Source: Klebsiella indica
GTDB lineage: Bacteria; Pseudomonadota; Gammaproteobacteria; Enterobacterales; Enterobacteriaceae
Direction of reading: 5' to 3'
Length of the DNA: 64,000 nt
Assembly (NCBI RefSeq): GCF_005860775.1
Contig: NZ_VCHQ01000003.1
Location: 1 to 64,000 of the forward strand
This document shows positions 36,917 to 46,828 of this stretch, one piece after another. The position numbers and the translations under genes are program-made. The number at the start of each line of letters is the position of its first letter. Within the stretch, counting starts at the first letter, position 1. The notes beneath the pieces were generated by a model. The model searched no databases. It was not told the DNA's origin and saw only the letters and a program-made list of their open reading frames with translations.

Positions 36917-38404
36917 ATGTCTCGTAATACTGAAGCAACTGACGATGTCAAAACCTGGGGCGGCGGGCCACTCAACTATAAAGAAGGCTTTTTCACGCAG
37001 CTACAGACCGACGAGCTGGCGAAAGGCATAAATGAAGAGGTGGTTCGGGCGATTTCTGCACGCCGCAATGAACCGGAATGGATGCTGGCGTTTCGTCTTA
37101 ATGCGTTTAAGGCCTGGCAGGCGATGGAAGAGCCGCACTGGTTAAAAGCGCACTATGACACGCTGAACTATCAGGATTACAGCTATTACTCCGCGCCTTC
37201 CTGTGGCAACTGCGACGACACCTGCGCCTCTGAACCGGGCGCCGTGCAGCAAACCGGCGCCAGCGCGTTCCTGACCAGTGAAGTGGAGGCGGCATTTAAC
37301 CAGCTCGGCGTGCCGGTACGTGAGGGGCGGGAAGTGGCCGTTGACGCCATTTTTGACTCGGTCTCTGTGGCGACCACCTATCGCCAAAAACTGGCGGAGC
37401 AGGGGATTATTTTCTGCTCATTCGGCGAAGCAATCCACGATCATCCCGAGCTGGTAAAAAAATATCTTGGCACCGTGGTGCCCGGCAACGATAACTTCTT
37501 TGCCGCCCTTAACGCGGCCGTAGCGTCCGATGGCACCTTCATCTATGTGCCAAAAGGCGTGCGCTGTCCGATGGAGTTGTCGACCTACTTTCGTATCAAC
37601 GCCGAAAAGACGGGTCAGTTCGAGCGCACGATCCTGGTCGCCGATGAAGGCAGCTACGTCAGCTACATCGAGGGCTGCTCGGCACCGGTACGCGACAGCT
37701 ACCAGCTACACGCGGCGGTGGTCGAAGTCATTATTCATAAAGACGCCGAGGTGAAATACTCCACGGTGCAGAACTGGTTCCCCGGCGACAACAATACCGG
37801 CGGCATCCTTAACTTCGTCACCAAGCGTGCCCTGTGTGAAGGCGAAAACAGCAAAATGTCCTGGACTCAGTCGGAAACCGGCTCGGCGATCACCTGGAAA
37901 TATCCGAGCTGTATTCTGCGTGGCGATAATTCAATCGGCGAATTCTTCTCAGTGGCGCTGACCAGCGGCCACCAGCAGGCGGATACCGGCACCAAGATGA
38001 TCCATATCGGCAAAAACACCCGGTCGACGATTATCTCGAAGGGAATTTCGGCCGGTCACAGCCAGAACAGCTATCGCGGGCTGGTGAAAATCATGCCGAC
38101 GGCAACCAACGCCCGTAACTTCACCCAATGCGACTCCATGTTGATTGGCCCGGACTGTGGGGCACATACCTTCCCGTACGTGGAATGTCGCAATAACAGC
38201 GCACAACTGGAGCATGAAGCCACCACGTCGCGCATCGGCGAAGACCAGCTGTTTTACTGCCTGCAGCGAGGGATCAGTGAAGATGATGCGATTTCAATGA
38301 TCGTCAACGGATTCTGTAAGGACGTTTTCTCCGAACTGCCGCTGGAATTTGCCGTGGAAGCGCAAAAATTGCTGGCGATTAGTCTTGAACACAGCGTCGG
38401 TTAA
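36917..38404 (+). CDS. sufB: Fe-S assembly scaffold SufB
   Basis: A 495-residue SufB, as in E. coli. It is the core scaffold of SufBC2D and accepts persulfide sulfur from Suf[25 protein letters not shown] near residue 100, the beta-helix region with [19 protein letters not shown] and the conserved cysteine segment [25 protein letters not shown] are intact. In most relatives sufC follows within a few bases; here 163 bp containing a palindromic repeat intervene. Confidence 0.95.
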   Translation: MSRNTEATDDVKTWGGGPLNYKEGFFTQLQTDELAKGINEEVVRAISARRNEPEWMLAFRLNAFKAWQAMEEPHWLKAHYDTLNYQDYSYYSAPSCGNCDDTCASEPGAVQQTGASAFLTSEVEAAFNQLGVPVREGREVAVDAIFDSVSVATTYRQKLAEQGIIFCSFGEAIHDHPELVKKYLGTVVPGNDNFFAALNAAVASDGTFIYVPKGVRCPMELSTYFRINAEKTGQFERTILVADEGSYVSYIEGCSAPVRDSYQLHAAVVEVIIHKDAEVKYSTVQNWFPGDNNTGGILNFVTKRALCEGENSKMSWTQSETGSAITWKYPSCILRGDNSIGEFFSVALTSGHQQADTGTKMIHIGKNTRSTIISKGISAGHSQNSYRGLVKIMPTATNARNFTQCDSMLIGPDCGAHTFPYVECRNNSAQLEHEATTSRIGEDQLFYCLQRGISEDDAISMIVNGFCKDVFSELPLEFAVEAQKLLAISLEHSVG

Positions 38405-38423
38405 AAGTCTGGTCCATCTGGCT

Positions 38424-38536
38424 ATCTTAACTTGCCATTTTGGGCCTGGGCAGTGCTCGAAATCCTCAAGTACTTTGTGTACGTTCCGGTTTCTCCGCGC
38501 TGTCCGCACCCAAACTGGCTGCAACGATTACGCCAG
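38424..38536 (+). repeat. Dispersed ~115-bp palindromic repeat, copy 1 (between sufB and sufC)
   Basis: Contains CTTGCCATTTTGGGCCTGGG, GCAGTGCTCGAAATCCTCA, AGTACTTTGTGTACG and CGCGCTGTCCGC. The same order of words, at about 80 percent similarity by eye, is found on the minus strand at 63285-63400. The centre (TCAAGTACTTTGTGTACGTTCCGG) is partly palindromic. I recognise it as an enterobacterial intergenic repeat but do not recall a firm name. It splits the suf operon. Confidence 0.8.
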
Positions 38537-38567
38537 ATGAATCAGACATTCGAATTAAGGAATAGAC

Positions 38568-39314
38568 ATGTTAAGTATTAAAAACCTGCAGGTTGCCGTC
38601 GAAGAGAAAGCGATCCTGCGTGGACTCAACCTGGAGGTTCGCCCCGGCGAAGTGCATGCCATTATGGGGCCGAACGGTTCCGGGAAAAGTACGCTGTCCG
38701 CGACGCTCGCCGGACGTGAAGACTATGAAGTCACCGGCGGTAGCATTGCGTTTAATGGTAAGGATCTGCTGGAACTGGCCCCTGAAGATCGTGCGGGCGA
38801 AGGTATCTTTATGGCTTTCCAGTATCCGGTGGAAATTCCCGGCGTCAGCAATCAGTTTTTCCTGCAAACCGCGCTCAACGCCGTGCGCAGCTACCGCGGG
38901 CAGGAGCAGCTTGACCGTTTTGACTTCCAGGACCTGATGGAAGAGAAAATTAAACTGTTGAAAATGCCGGAGGATCTGCTGACCCGCTCGGTCAACGTTG
39001 GCTTCTCCGGCGGCGAGAAAAAACGTAACGATATCCTGCAGATGGCGGTGCTTGAGCCTGAACTGTGTATTCTGGATGAGTCAGACTCCGGGCTGGATAT
39101 CGACGCGCTGAAGATTGTCTCTGAGGGCGTTAACTCCCTGCGCGATGGCAAGCGCGCGTTTATTATCGTCACCCACTATCAGCGCATTCTTGACTATATC
39201 AAGCCGGATTATGTCCACGTGCTGTACCAAGGGCGGATTGTGAAATCCGGCGATTTTACTCTGGTCAAACAACTGGAGGAGCAGGGTTATGGCTGGCTTA
39301 CCGAACAGCAGTAA
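38568..39314 (+). CDS. sufC: Fe-S assembly ATPase SufC
   Basis: A 248-residue ABC-type ATPase. Walker A GPNGSGKST, the atypical signature FSGGEKKRND, Walker B CILDESDSGLDIDAL and the switch histidine VTHYQRIL are all typical of SufC, which drives conformational change in SufBC2D. Overlaps the sufD start by 26 bases. GGAATAGAC lies ahead of the ATG. Confidence 0.95.
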   Translation: MLSIKNLQVAVEEKAILRGLNLEVRPGEVHAIMGPNGSGKSTLSATLAGREDYEVTGGSIAFNGKDLLELAPEDRAGEGIFMAFQYPVEIPGVSNQFFLQTALNAVRSYRGQEQLDRFDFQDLMEEKIKLLKMPEDLLTRSVNVGFSGGEKKRNDILQMAVLEPELCILDESDSGLDIDALKIVSEGVNSLRDGKRAFIIVTHYQRILDYIKPDYVHVLYQGRIVKSGDFTLVKQLEEQGYGWLTEQQ

Positions 39315-40563
39315 CGCGCTGCAACAGTGGCATCATCTGTTTGAAGCTCAGAGCGAACGGCGCAGTCCGCAAGCGCATCAGCACCTGCAACAATTGTTAC
39401 GGCTGGGCCTGCCAACGCGTAAGCAGGAAAACTGGAAATATACGCCGCTGGACGCCTTGTTTAACCAGACCTTTGTGACCGCCCCGCCGCAGGCGCTGAC
39501 GATAAACCAGCGCGACGCGCTGGCGCTGGCTATTGATGCCTGGCGTCTGGTGTTTGTCGACGGTCAGTTCAGTGAAAATCTGAGTGACGATCTGGCGGCA
39601 AGCGGCTACGAAGTTAAGATTGACAACCAGCGTCAGTCGCTGCCGGATGCCCTCCAGCCGGAGGTCTTTCTCCATCTGACCGAAAGCCTGGCGCAGACGG
39701 TTACCCGCATCCGCGTCAAACGCAATCAGCGGCCGGAAAAACCACTGCTTATCATGCATCTCACGCGCGGTCTGGCGGGCGATGAGATGAATACCGTTCA
39801 CTACCGCCACCATCTGGAACTGGAGAGCGGCGCAGAAGCGACCATTATCGAACACTATTTGAGCCTTAATGAGCAACGGCACTTTACCGGCGCACGGCTG
39901 ACCATGACGGTGGCGGATAACGCCCACCTCCAGCATATCAAGCTGGCGTTTGAGAATGCGCAGAGCTACCACTTTGCCCATAACGATCTGGCGCTGGGGC
40001 GCGACGCCTCCGCTTTCAGCAGCAGTTTCCTGCTTGGCGGCGCGGTGCTGCGTCACAACACCAGCGCGCAACTGAATGGTGAAAACAGCAACCTGCGTAT
40101 TAACTCGCTGGCGATGCCGGTGAATAACGAAGTCTGCGATAGCCGTACCTGGCTCGATCACAAAGTGGGGTACTGCAACAGCCGTCAGTTGCACAAAACC
40201 ATCGTCAATGACAAAGGACGGGCGGTGTTCAATGGGCTGATTAATGTCGCGCAGCATGCGATTAAAACCGATGGTCAGATGACCAATAACAATCTGCTGC
40301 TCGGACGCTTGTCGGAAGTGGATACGAAACCGCAGCTGGAGATTTATGCCGATGATGTTAAGTGCAGCCACGGCGCGACCATTGGACGCATAGATGACGA
40401 ACAGCTGTTTTACCTGCGTTCACGCGGCATTACGCAGCAGGCGGCGCAGCAGATGATTCTTTACGCCTTTGCCGCCGAGCTAACGGAAGCGATCGGCGAT
40501 GAGGCGCTCAGGCAACAGATACTGGCGCGTATCGGCCAGCGTTTGCCAGGAGGTAAAGCATGA
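39289..40563 (+). CDS. sufD: Fe-S assembly protein SufD
   Basis: A 424-residue SufD (E. coli 423), the paralogue of SufB that completes SufBC2D and is needed for iron acquisition. The N-terminal helical part ([15 protein letters not shown]) and the beta-helix with [41 protein letters not shown] core and [24 protein letters not shown] are preserved. Overlaps both neighbours, so sufCDS are translationally coupled. Confidence 0.95.
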   Translation: MAGLPNSSNALQQWHHLFEAQSERRSPQAHQHLQQLLRLGLPTRKQENWKYTPLDALFNQTFVTAPPQALTINQRDALALAIDAWRLVFVDGQFSENLSDDLAASGYEVKIDNQRQSLPDALQPEVFLHLTESLAQTVTRIRVKRNQRPEKPLLIMHLTRGLAGDEMNTVHYRHHLELESGAEATIIEHYLSLNEQRHFTGARLTMTVADNAHLQHIKLAFENAQSYHFAHNDLALGRDASAFSSSFLLGGAVLRHNTSAQLNGENSNLRINSLAMPVNNEVCDSRTWLDHKVGYCNSRQLHKTIVNDKGRAVFNGLINVAQHAIKTDGQMTNNNLLLGRLSEVDTKPQLEIYADDVKCSHGATIGRIDDEQLFYLRSRGITQQAAQQMILYAFAAELTEAIGDEALRQQILARIGQRLPGGKA

Positions 40564-41780
40564 CATTTTCTGTGGAACGGGTGCGCGCGGATTTTCCGGT
40601 ACTGAATCGCGAGGTTAACGGCCAGACTCTGGCCTACCTTGATAGCGCCGCCAGCGCGCAGAAACCGGAAGCGGTAATCAACGCCGAGGCGGAATTTTAT
40701 CGCCACGGCTATGCGGCGGTACATCGCGGTATTCATACCCTTAGCGCGGAAGCCACGGCGCGGATGGAACAGGTGCGCCAGCAGGCGGCGACCTTCCTTA
40801 ATGCGCGATCGGCGGAAGAACTGGTGTTCGTTCGTGGCACCACAGAAGGGATTAACCTGGTGGCGAACAGCTGGGGTAACGCCAACGTTGGCGCGGGCGA
40901 CAATATCATCGTCAGCGCCATGGAGCACCACGCCAATATCGTCCCGTGGCAGATGCTGTGCGCCAGAGTCGGCGCTGAACTGCGGGTGATACCGCTCAAT
41001 CAGGACGGCACCTTGCAGCTGGATGCGATCCCCGGGCTGTTTGACGAGCGGACCCGCCTGCTGGCCATCACCCAGGTTTCCAACGTGCTGGGTACTGAAA
41101 ACCCGATCGCCGCCTTGATTACGTTAGCCCATCAGCATGGGGCTAAAGTGCTGGTGGATGGTGCGCAGGCGGTGATGCATCACCCGGTGGATGTCCAGGC
41201 TCTGGCGTGTGATTTCTACGCGTTTTCCGCACACAAACTGTATGGCCCGACCGGGATTGGCGTGCTCTACGTTAAACAGGCGATATTACAGGATATGCCG
41301 CCGTGGGAGGGAGGCGGTTCGATGATCGCGACCGTCAGTCTGACGGAGGGCACCACATGGGCTAAAGCGCCGTGGCGTTTTGAGGCGGGGACGCCCAATA
41401 CCGGCGGTATTATCGCTTTTGGGGCGGCGCTGGATTACGTCAGCGCGCTGGGGCTTACCCATATTGCGGAATATGAACAAACGCTGATGCGCTATGCCCT
41501 GCAGGCGCTGGCGAACGTGCCGGACCTGATCCTCTACGGTCCGCAACAGCGCCTGGGGGTGATAGCCTTTAATCTTGGCAAGCATCATGCCTACGATGTC
41601 GGCAGCTTCCTGGATAATTATGGTATTGCCGTCCGCACCGGCCACCATTGCGCCATGCCGTTGATGGCATTCTACGGGGTACCGGCTATGTGTCGGGCAT
41701 CGCTGGCGATGTACAATACAATGGAAGAGGTGGATCGGCTGGTGACGGGGCTACAGCGGATCCACAAATTATTAAGCTAA
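40560..41780 (+). CDS. sufS: Cysteine desulfurase SufS
   Basis: A 406-residue group II cysteine desulfurase, exactly the E. coli length. [12 protein letters not shown], the PLP histidine in [23 protein letters not shown], the Schiff-base lysine in [11 protein letters not shown] and the persulfide Cys364 in [11 protein letters not shown] are present. It passes sulfur to SufE Cys51. ATGA overlap with sufD. Confidence 0.95.
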   Translation: MTFSVERVRADFPVLNREVNGQTLAYLDSAASAQKPEAVINAEAEFYRHGYAAVHRGIHTLSAEATARMEQVRQQAATFLNARSAEELVFVRGTTEGINLVANSWGNANVGAGDNIIVSAMEHHANIVPWQMLCARVGAELRVIPLNQDGTLQLDAIPGLFDERTRLLAITQVSNVLGTENPIAALITLAHQHGAKVLVDGAQAVMHHPVDVQALACDFYAFSAHKLYGPTGIGVLYVKQAILQDMPPWEGGGSMIATVSLTEGTTWAKAPWRFEAGTPNTGGIIAFGAALDYVSALGLTHIAEYEQTLMRYALQALANVPDLILYGPQQRLGVIAFNLGKHHAYDVGSFLDNYGIAVRTGHHCAMPLMAFYGVPAMCRASLAMYNTMEEVDRLVTGLQRIHKLLS

Positions 41781-41791
41781 AGGAAGCAACC

Positions 41792-42208
41792 ATGGCGGCG
41801 TTACCGGACAGAGATAAACTGCTGCGCAACTTTAGCCGTTGCGCGAACTGGGAAGAGAAGTATCTCTATATTATTGAACTGGGCCAGCGTCTGGCGCCGC
41901 TTGGCCCGGAGGAACATATCGCACAGAACATCATCCAGGGCTGCCAGAGTCAGGTGTGGATCGTGATGACGCAGGATGAGAGCGGCGCCATTGTGCTTCG
42001 CGGCGACAGCGACGCGGCGATCGTCAAGGGGCTTATTGCGGTGGTGTTTATCCTTTATGACCGGATGACGGCTAAAGATATCACCGCGTTTGATGTGCGC
42101 CCGTGGTTTGAAAAAATGGCCCTGACACAGCATCTTACCCCCTCGCGATCGCAAGGGCTGGAAGCCATGATCCGCGCAATTCGCGCGAAAGCGGAAAATC
42201 TTAGCTAG
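41792..42208 (+). CDS. sufE: Sulfur acceptor SufE
   Basis: A 138-residue SufE. ATG 41792 follows AAGGAAG, 11 bases after the sufS stop, and gives the E. coli length; a longer frame into sufS is not credible. The acceptor Cys51 in IQGCQSQVW and the C-terminal [20 protein letters not shown] are invariant. Last gene of the suf operon. Confidence 0.95.
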   Translation: MAALPDRDKLLRNFSRCANWEEKYLYIIELGQRLAPLGPEEHIAQNIIQGCQSQVWIVMTQDESGAIVLRGDSDAAIVKGLIAVVFILYDRMTAKDITAFDVRPWFEKMALTQHLTPSRSQGLEAMIRAIRAKAENLS

Positions 42209-42306
42209 AATAAAACAGTAGATATCATTCTGTTATGCGCGTCGGGAGAGGGGCTGTCGGCGTGTATAACAGGTTTGCGTTTTATCAGCAAAGAAGGAAT
42301 CTGAGT

Positions 42307-43290
42307 ATGAAACGCGCGTTTCTCATCACTACGGCTCTTCTGAGCGCCTTCAGTGCGTCACACGCGGCCTGGGCCGTTGATTATCCGCTTCCTCCCGCTA
42401 ACAGCCGTCTAATCGGTGAGAACCAGACCTGGACGGTACAGGAGGGAGACCGTAATCTGCAGGCGATCGCCCGTCGTTTTGATACGGCGGCGATGCTGAT
42501 CCTCGAAGCGAATAATACCATTGCGCCGGTGTATCCTGAGCCCGGCACCAGGGTACTGATTCCCTCGCAAATGCTGCTGCCCGACGTGCCGCGTGAGGGG
42601 ATCGTCGTCAACCTCGCTGAACTGCGTCTTTACTACTTTCCACCGGGCATGAATCAGGTGCAGGTGTATCCGCTGGGCATTGGTCAGCAGGGGCTGGAAA
42701 CGCCGGAGATGACGACCCGCATCGGGCAGAAAATCCCTAACCCGACCTGGACGCCGACGGCGGGTATTCGCGCGCGCTCTCTTGAGAAGGGCATTACCTT
42801 GCCGCCGGTAGTCCCTGCCGGGCCAAATAACCCGTTAGGGCGTTTTGCATTGCGTCTGGCGTACGGCAACGGCGAATATCTCATTCATGGCACTAATGCG
42901 CCGGACAGCGTCGGCTTGCGCGTCAGTTCCGGCTGCATGCGTATGAATGCGGCGGATATTCAGTCTCTGTTCAGTCAGGTGAGGAGCGGGACGCCGGTGC
43001 GGGTGATTAACCAGCCGGTGAAATTCGCCGTAGAGCCGGATGGTAAGCGCTATGTTGAAGTTCACAGGCCGCTGACGCCGGATGAGGGAAAGAACACCCA
43101 GACGATGGCCTATACGCTCTCTGCGTCGTTTCATCAGTTTGCTGACGATAAATCTGTCGATGAGGCGCGGCTGAAACGCGCGCTGAACAGACGGGCAGGT
43201 TATCCGGTGGTGGTATCGAGCGAGGGCAACGCGACATCGATGCTGTCTGTGCAAAACAGGCCGGATGATGGGGCGAAAAGAACCCAGTAA
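42307..43290 (+). CDS. ldtE: L,D-transpeptidase LdtE (YnhG)
   Basis: A 327-residue periplasmic protein with signal peptide ([20 protein letters not shown]). A LysM domain occupies about residues 42-86 and the YkuD catalytic domain about 98-215, with H194 in IHGTN and the nucleophile C210 in SSGCMRM. In E. coli LdtE makes 3-3 (mDAP-mDAP) cross-links in peptidoglycan. Its neighbour lpp encodes the lipoprotein that other L,D-transpeptidases attach to peptidoglycan. Convergent with lpp over a shared terminator. Confidence 0.93.
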   Translation: MKRAFLITTALLSAFSASHAAWAVDYPLPPANSRLIGENQTWTVQEGDRNLQAIARRFDTAAMLILEANNTIAPVYPEPGTRVLIPSQMLLPDVPREGIVVNLAELRLYYFPPGMNQVQVYPLGIGQQGLETPEMTTRIGQKIPNPTWTPTAGIRARSLEKGITLPPVVPAGPNNPLGRFALRLAYGNGEYLIHGTNAPDSVGLRVSSGCMRMNAADIQSLFSQVRSGTPVRVINQPVKFAVEPDGKRYVEVHRPLTPDEGKNTQTMAYTLSASFHQFADDKSVDEARLKRALNRRAGYPVVVSSEGNATSMLSVQNRPDDGAKRTQ

Positions 43291-43310
43291 GCGGGTGATA
43301 CAGAAATAAA

Positions 43311-43335
43311 AAATGGCGCACATTGTGCGCCATTT
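43311..43335. terminator. Bidirectional terminator between ldtE and lpp
   Basis: AAATGGCGCAC-ATT-GTGCGCCATTT, a perfect stem with A's on one side and T's on the other; it serves the very abundant lpp message and the convergent ldtE. Confidence 0.92.
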
Positions 43336-43352
43336 CTGTTACACAGGTACTA

Positions 43353-43601
<249 letters not shown>

Positions 43602-43633
43602 CTAGATTGAGTTAATCTCCATGTAGCGTTACA

Positions 43634-43639
43634 AGTATT
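43634..43639 (-). promoter_or_regulatory. -10 element of the lpp promoter
   Basis: On the minus strand AATACT lies upstream of GCTACATGGAGATTAACTC, the known E. coli lpp leader start, giving a transcript start near 43627. Upstream sequence is very AT-rich, as in the strong E. coli promoter. Confidence 0.8.
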
Positions 43640-43843
43640 ACACAAACTTTTTTGTGATGAGAATATTTTTTTACTGGAACACACTTATTTTTGATCGTTC
43701 GCTCAAAGAAGCATCGAAATTTTCGCGAGAGGTGAAAAAGGCGAGTGAAAACAGCATGCTTCCATCGGATTCATCTTAGATAATCTCGCATTAAATAGTA
43801 AAATTCGATTTGCATTTTTATTAGCAGTGTCTAGTACTGGAAT

Positions 43844-43872
43844 AAAAAAAGCGCCCCTAAGAGGCGCTTTTA
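43844..43872 (-). terminator. pykF terminator
   Basis: On the minus strand AAAAGCGCC..GGCGCTTTT with a seven-base loop and a T run, 29 bp after the pykF stop. Confidence 0.9.
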
Positions 43873-43900
43873 AAGGTAAGGTTAATTAACCTGTAAATTA

Positions 43901-45313
43901 TTACAGCACGTGCACGGATGCGGTATTGGTGGTGCCACTCGGAACTAATGCGCCGGAGACCATAACCACCACATCGCCTTTACGCGCCAGGCCACTTTGC
44001 AGCGCCAGTTCTTTGCCCTGAATATAGAACGCGTCAGTGGAAGAGATCTCTTTAACCAACTGAGCGACAACGCCTTTACTCAGTACCAGTTGACGGGCGG
44101 TGGTTTCGTTGGTGGTCAGGGCCAGGATGGTGGCATCCGGGAAGTATTTACGTACGGCGCGGGCGGATTTGCCCCCCTGGGTTGCCACGACAATCAGCGG
44201 CGCTTCCAGTTTTTCCGCCGTTTCGACGGCGCCGCGGCAAACCGCTTCGGTGATACGCAGCTTGCGGTTGTCGTTGTTGTACTCCAGACGGCTGGTCATG
44301 ACGCGGTCGGTACGTTCACAGATGGTCGCCATGATGGTGACGGCTTCCAGCGGATATTTACCTTTTGCGGATTCACCGGACAGCATTACAGCATCGGTGC
44401 CGTCGAGGATAGCGTTCGCAACGTCGCCTGCTTCCGCGCGGGTCGGACGCGGGTTTTTGATCATGGAATCCAGCATCTGCGTCGCGGTGATAACCACTTT
44501 ACGCGCGCGAATACATTTTTCGATCATCATCTTCTGGGCAAAAATAACTTCTTCAACCGGGATTTCAACGCCCAGGTCACCACGCGCGACCATAATGCCG
44601 TCAGAAGCCTCAAGGATTTCGTCGAAGTTATTCAGGCCTTCCTGGTTTTCAATCTTAGAGATGATCTGAATCCTTTCACCGCCATGGGCTTTCAGGTGCT
44701 CACGGATTTCCACCACGTCAGAACGTTTGCGGATAAAGGAGGCCGCGACGAAGTCAACGCCTTGTTCACAACCGAAGATCAGGTCCTGTTTGTCTTTTTC
44801 CGCCAGCGCTGGCAGCGCGATAGACACGCCAGGCAGGTTGACCCCTTTGTTTTCGCCAAGATCGCCGTTATTCAGCACCTTACAAACCACTTTGTTACCT
44901 TCGATCGCGGTGACTTCCATCCCGATCAGACCATCGTCCACCAGTACGGTGTTGCCGACGCTCAGGTCGCTGGTGAAGCCTTCATAGGTCACCGCAACGA
45001 TTTCGTTATTACCCACAACGGATTTATCGGTGGTGAAGGTGAATGTCTGGCCGGCTTTCAGGGAGACATCGTTGCCGCCTTCCAGCTTAATCGTACGAAT
45101 CTCTGGCCCTTTGGTATCCAACAGGATAGCGGCTTTTTTGCCGGTGTTGCTCATCACATTGCGCAGATTCTGGATGCGTTGCCCGTGTTCAGCGTAGTCA
45201 CCGTGGGAGAAGTTGAGACGCATAACGTTCATGCCTGCGTCCAGCATTTTGGTCAGCATCTCTTCAGATTCAGTTTTCGGACCGATGGTACAAACAATTT
45301 TGGTCTTTTTCAT
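43901..45313 (-). CDS. pykF: Pyruvate kinase I (PykF)
   Basis: A 470-residue type I pyruvate kinase, same length as E. coli. It makes pyruvate and ATP from PEP and ADP and is activated by fructose 1,6-bisphosphate. [38 protein letters not shown], the lysine in [22 protein letters not shown] and [19 protein letters not shown] are all present. A Cra-type operator lies upstream, as in E. coli. Confidence 0.97.
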   Translation of the reverse strand: MKKTKIVCTIGPKTESEEMLTKMLDAGMNVMRLNFSHGDYAEHGQRIQNLRNVMSNTGKKAAILLDTKGPEIRTIKLEGGNDVSLKAGQTFTFTTDKSVVGNNEIVAVTYEGFTSDLSVGNTVLVDDGLIGMEVTAIEGNKVVCKVLNNGDLGENKGVNLPGVSIALPALAEKDKQDLIFGCEQGVDFVAASFIRKRSDVVEIREHLKAHGGERIQIISKIENQEGLNNFDEILEASDGIMVARGDLGVEIPVEEVIFAQKMMIEKCIRARKVVITATQMLDSMIKNPRPTRAEAGDVANAILDGTDAVMLSGESAKGKYPLEAVTIMATICERTDRVMTSRLEYNNDNRKLRITEAVCRGAVETAEKLEAPLIVVATQGGKSARAVRKYFPDATILALTTNETTARQLVLSKGVVAQLVKEISSTDAFYIQGKELALQSGLARKGDVVVMVSGALVPSGTTNTASVHVL

Positions 45314-45523
45314 GACAGTTCAATCTTTAAGTTGTGAAGGATAAGGATGGAGGAATCTCACTCCGCGGGCGAACTGCCACAGAGTTAAACCGGGTTTACG
45401 AAAGTTGCGATGCCACGCTCTAAGGATAGGCGACAACATAAGAGCGTGCAGAAGAATGTGTGCTGGCGGTTCAGCCCATGAAAAGAGGCGATTTGTTATG
45501 CGTTGAGTTATGCAATCCAATGC

Positions 45524-45537
45524 GCTGAAACCATTCA
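45524..45537. promoter_or_regulatory. Cra (FruR) operator upstream of pykF
   Basis: GCTGAAACCATTCA fits the Cra consensus (RSTGAAWCSNTHHW). It lies about 210 bp upstream of the pykF ATG in a 508-bp gap (45314-45821) that otherwise contains the long pykF leader and no gene. Cra represses pykF in E. coli. Confidence 0.8.
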
Positions 45538-45821
45538 ATAAGTATTTGTCGGCATTATACGTTGCCCAAAGCAAAAAGAAAATGAAAACCATGTTTCATT
45601 TCTATAGTCATATACTTAACAATATGCAAACTAATTTAATGAATATTCGCAACACATTTTTTCAGTGACTGATAACATAAATGGTGTGGAAAACGAGGTT
45701 TATTCACAAGTTTCACTGAAAAAATCGCTCTCTGACCCACAAATACCACGCTGGTTTGATTTTGTCGGGAAATATATCAATAATGAATTGATTGGTAATG
45801 AAAATTTGTGGGTTAACTTGC

Positions 45822-46034
45822 ATGGGAAATAAAGCCAAAGACGATGAACTGTACCAGGAAATGTGTCGCGTAGTCGGCAAAGTGGTGCTGGAAATGCGCG
45901 ATCTGGGTCAGGAACCGAAACATATTGTCATTGCGGGCGTGGTGCGAACGGCCCTCGCAAACCTGAAAGTCCAGCGCTCCGCGCTGACCCGGGAAGCGAT
46001 GGAAAAAGTGGTCGACGCCCTTTCGGGGAACTGA
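45822..46034 (+). CDS. fumD: Fumarase D (YdhZ family)
   Basis: A 70-residue protein that aligns along its length with E. coli YdhZ/FumD (69 residues): MGNKAKDDELYQEMCRVVGKV, then EPKHIVIAGVVRTALAN. It has been reported to have fumarase activity. The ATG at 45822 gives the family N-terminus; an extension to 45792 is not conserved. Divergent from pykF as in E. coli. Confidence 0.88.
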   Translation: MGNKAKDDELYQEMCRVVGKVVLEMRDLGQEPKHIVIAGVVRTALANLKVQRSALTREAMEKVVDALSGN

Positions 46035-46057
46035 CCGCGCCTGCGTTGTGCCGCAGA

Positions 46058-46696
46058 TCAGGAAATGACGAAACGAATCACCGCTTTTACCGCAATATCG
46101 CTGTGGTGTTCAATCATCGCTTCGTCGTCAATTTCTGGTAACGGATCGTCCATAAACAGGCTGCTGAAGGTATAAAAATTTGATACCTGGTAAAAACTCA
46201 CGCTGCTGATCAACCGGTGAACATCGCGCGCTTCCAGCCCCGCCTGAAATATTCCCTGCTGCTGGCCGCGCTGCAGAATATCTTCGAGAATCGACAGGGC
46301 GGTGCGGTTTAATGGTTTCAGTTGACCGGATTTTTTCAGCCACTTGCCGCGCTGCATGTTTTCCATACAAATCACGCGAATAAAATCGGCGTGCGTGGCG
46401 TGAAAGCGCACGCTCCACTTCACCAGTTGTACCAGCGCTTCGACCGGCGGCACATTTTCCAGACCAAGCTGCTGCTCCGTTTCGCGGATCCGCGCGTAGA
46501 CATGTTGTAATACCGCCAGATAAAGCTGTTCTTTAGTTTTGAAGTAATAGACCACCATACGCTTGGTGGTTTGCGCCTCGGTGGCGATCTGTTCCAGTCT
46601 CGCGCCCGACACGCCATGCCCGGCGAATACGGTAATGGCGGCCGCGAAGATCTTCTCTTTCAGGGAGAGTGCATCATCATGAGCAACGGGGGGCAT
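46058..46696 (-). CDS. TetR family transcriptional regulator (QuiR-like)
   Basis: A 212-residue TetR-type regulator. The DNA-binding domain is at residues 12-60 (KIFAAAITVFAGHGVSGARLEQIATEAQTTKRMVVYYFKTKEQLY region); the C-terminal part binds an unknown ligand. It is divergent from the dehydroshikimate dehydratase gene (132 bp between starts) and probably controls it, with a shikimate-pathway compound such as dehydroshikimate as a possible effector. Confidence 0.85.
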   Translation of the reverse strand: MPPVAHDDALSLKEKIFAAAITVFAGHGVSGARLEQIATEAQTTKRMVVYYFKTKEQLYLAVLQHVYARIRETEQQLGLENVPPVEALVQLVKWSVRFHATHADFIRVICMENMQRGKWLKKSGQLKPLNRTALSILEDILQRGQQQGIFQAGLEARDVHRLISSVSFYQVSNFYTFSSLFMDDPLPEIDDEAMIEHHSDIAVKAVIRFVIS

Positions 46697-46828
46697 AACG
46701 GCTCCTTTTCTGAGTTCTTAAGCTGAAAAAATAGGCATAGTGGTCGCAATGTCGCAACCCATCATGGCGCAATTGAACCAAATGATACATATTCAGATCT
46801 TAGCGCTGATAATGACACGAGGATACGT

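Noticed and set aside
43997..45337. 446-codon plus-strand frame opposite pykF
   Set aside because: It is the antisense shadow of a highly biased, strongly expressed gene; the sequence is rich in H, F and D as expected of such shadows.
45320..45592. 90-codon minus frame ahead of pykF
   Set aside because: It overlaps the pykF leader and the Cra operator; typical of chance reading in a regulatory region.
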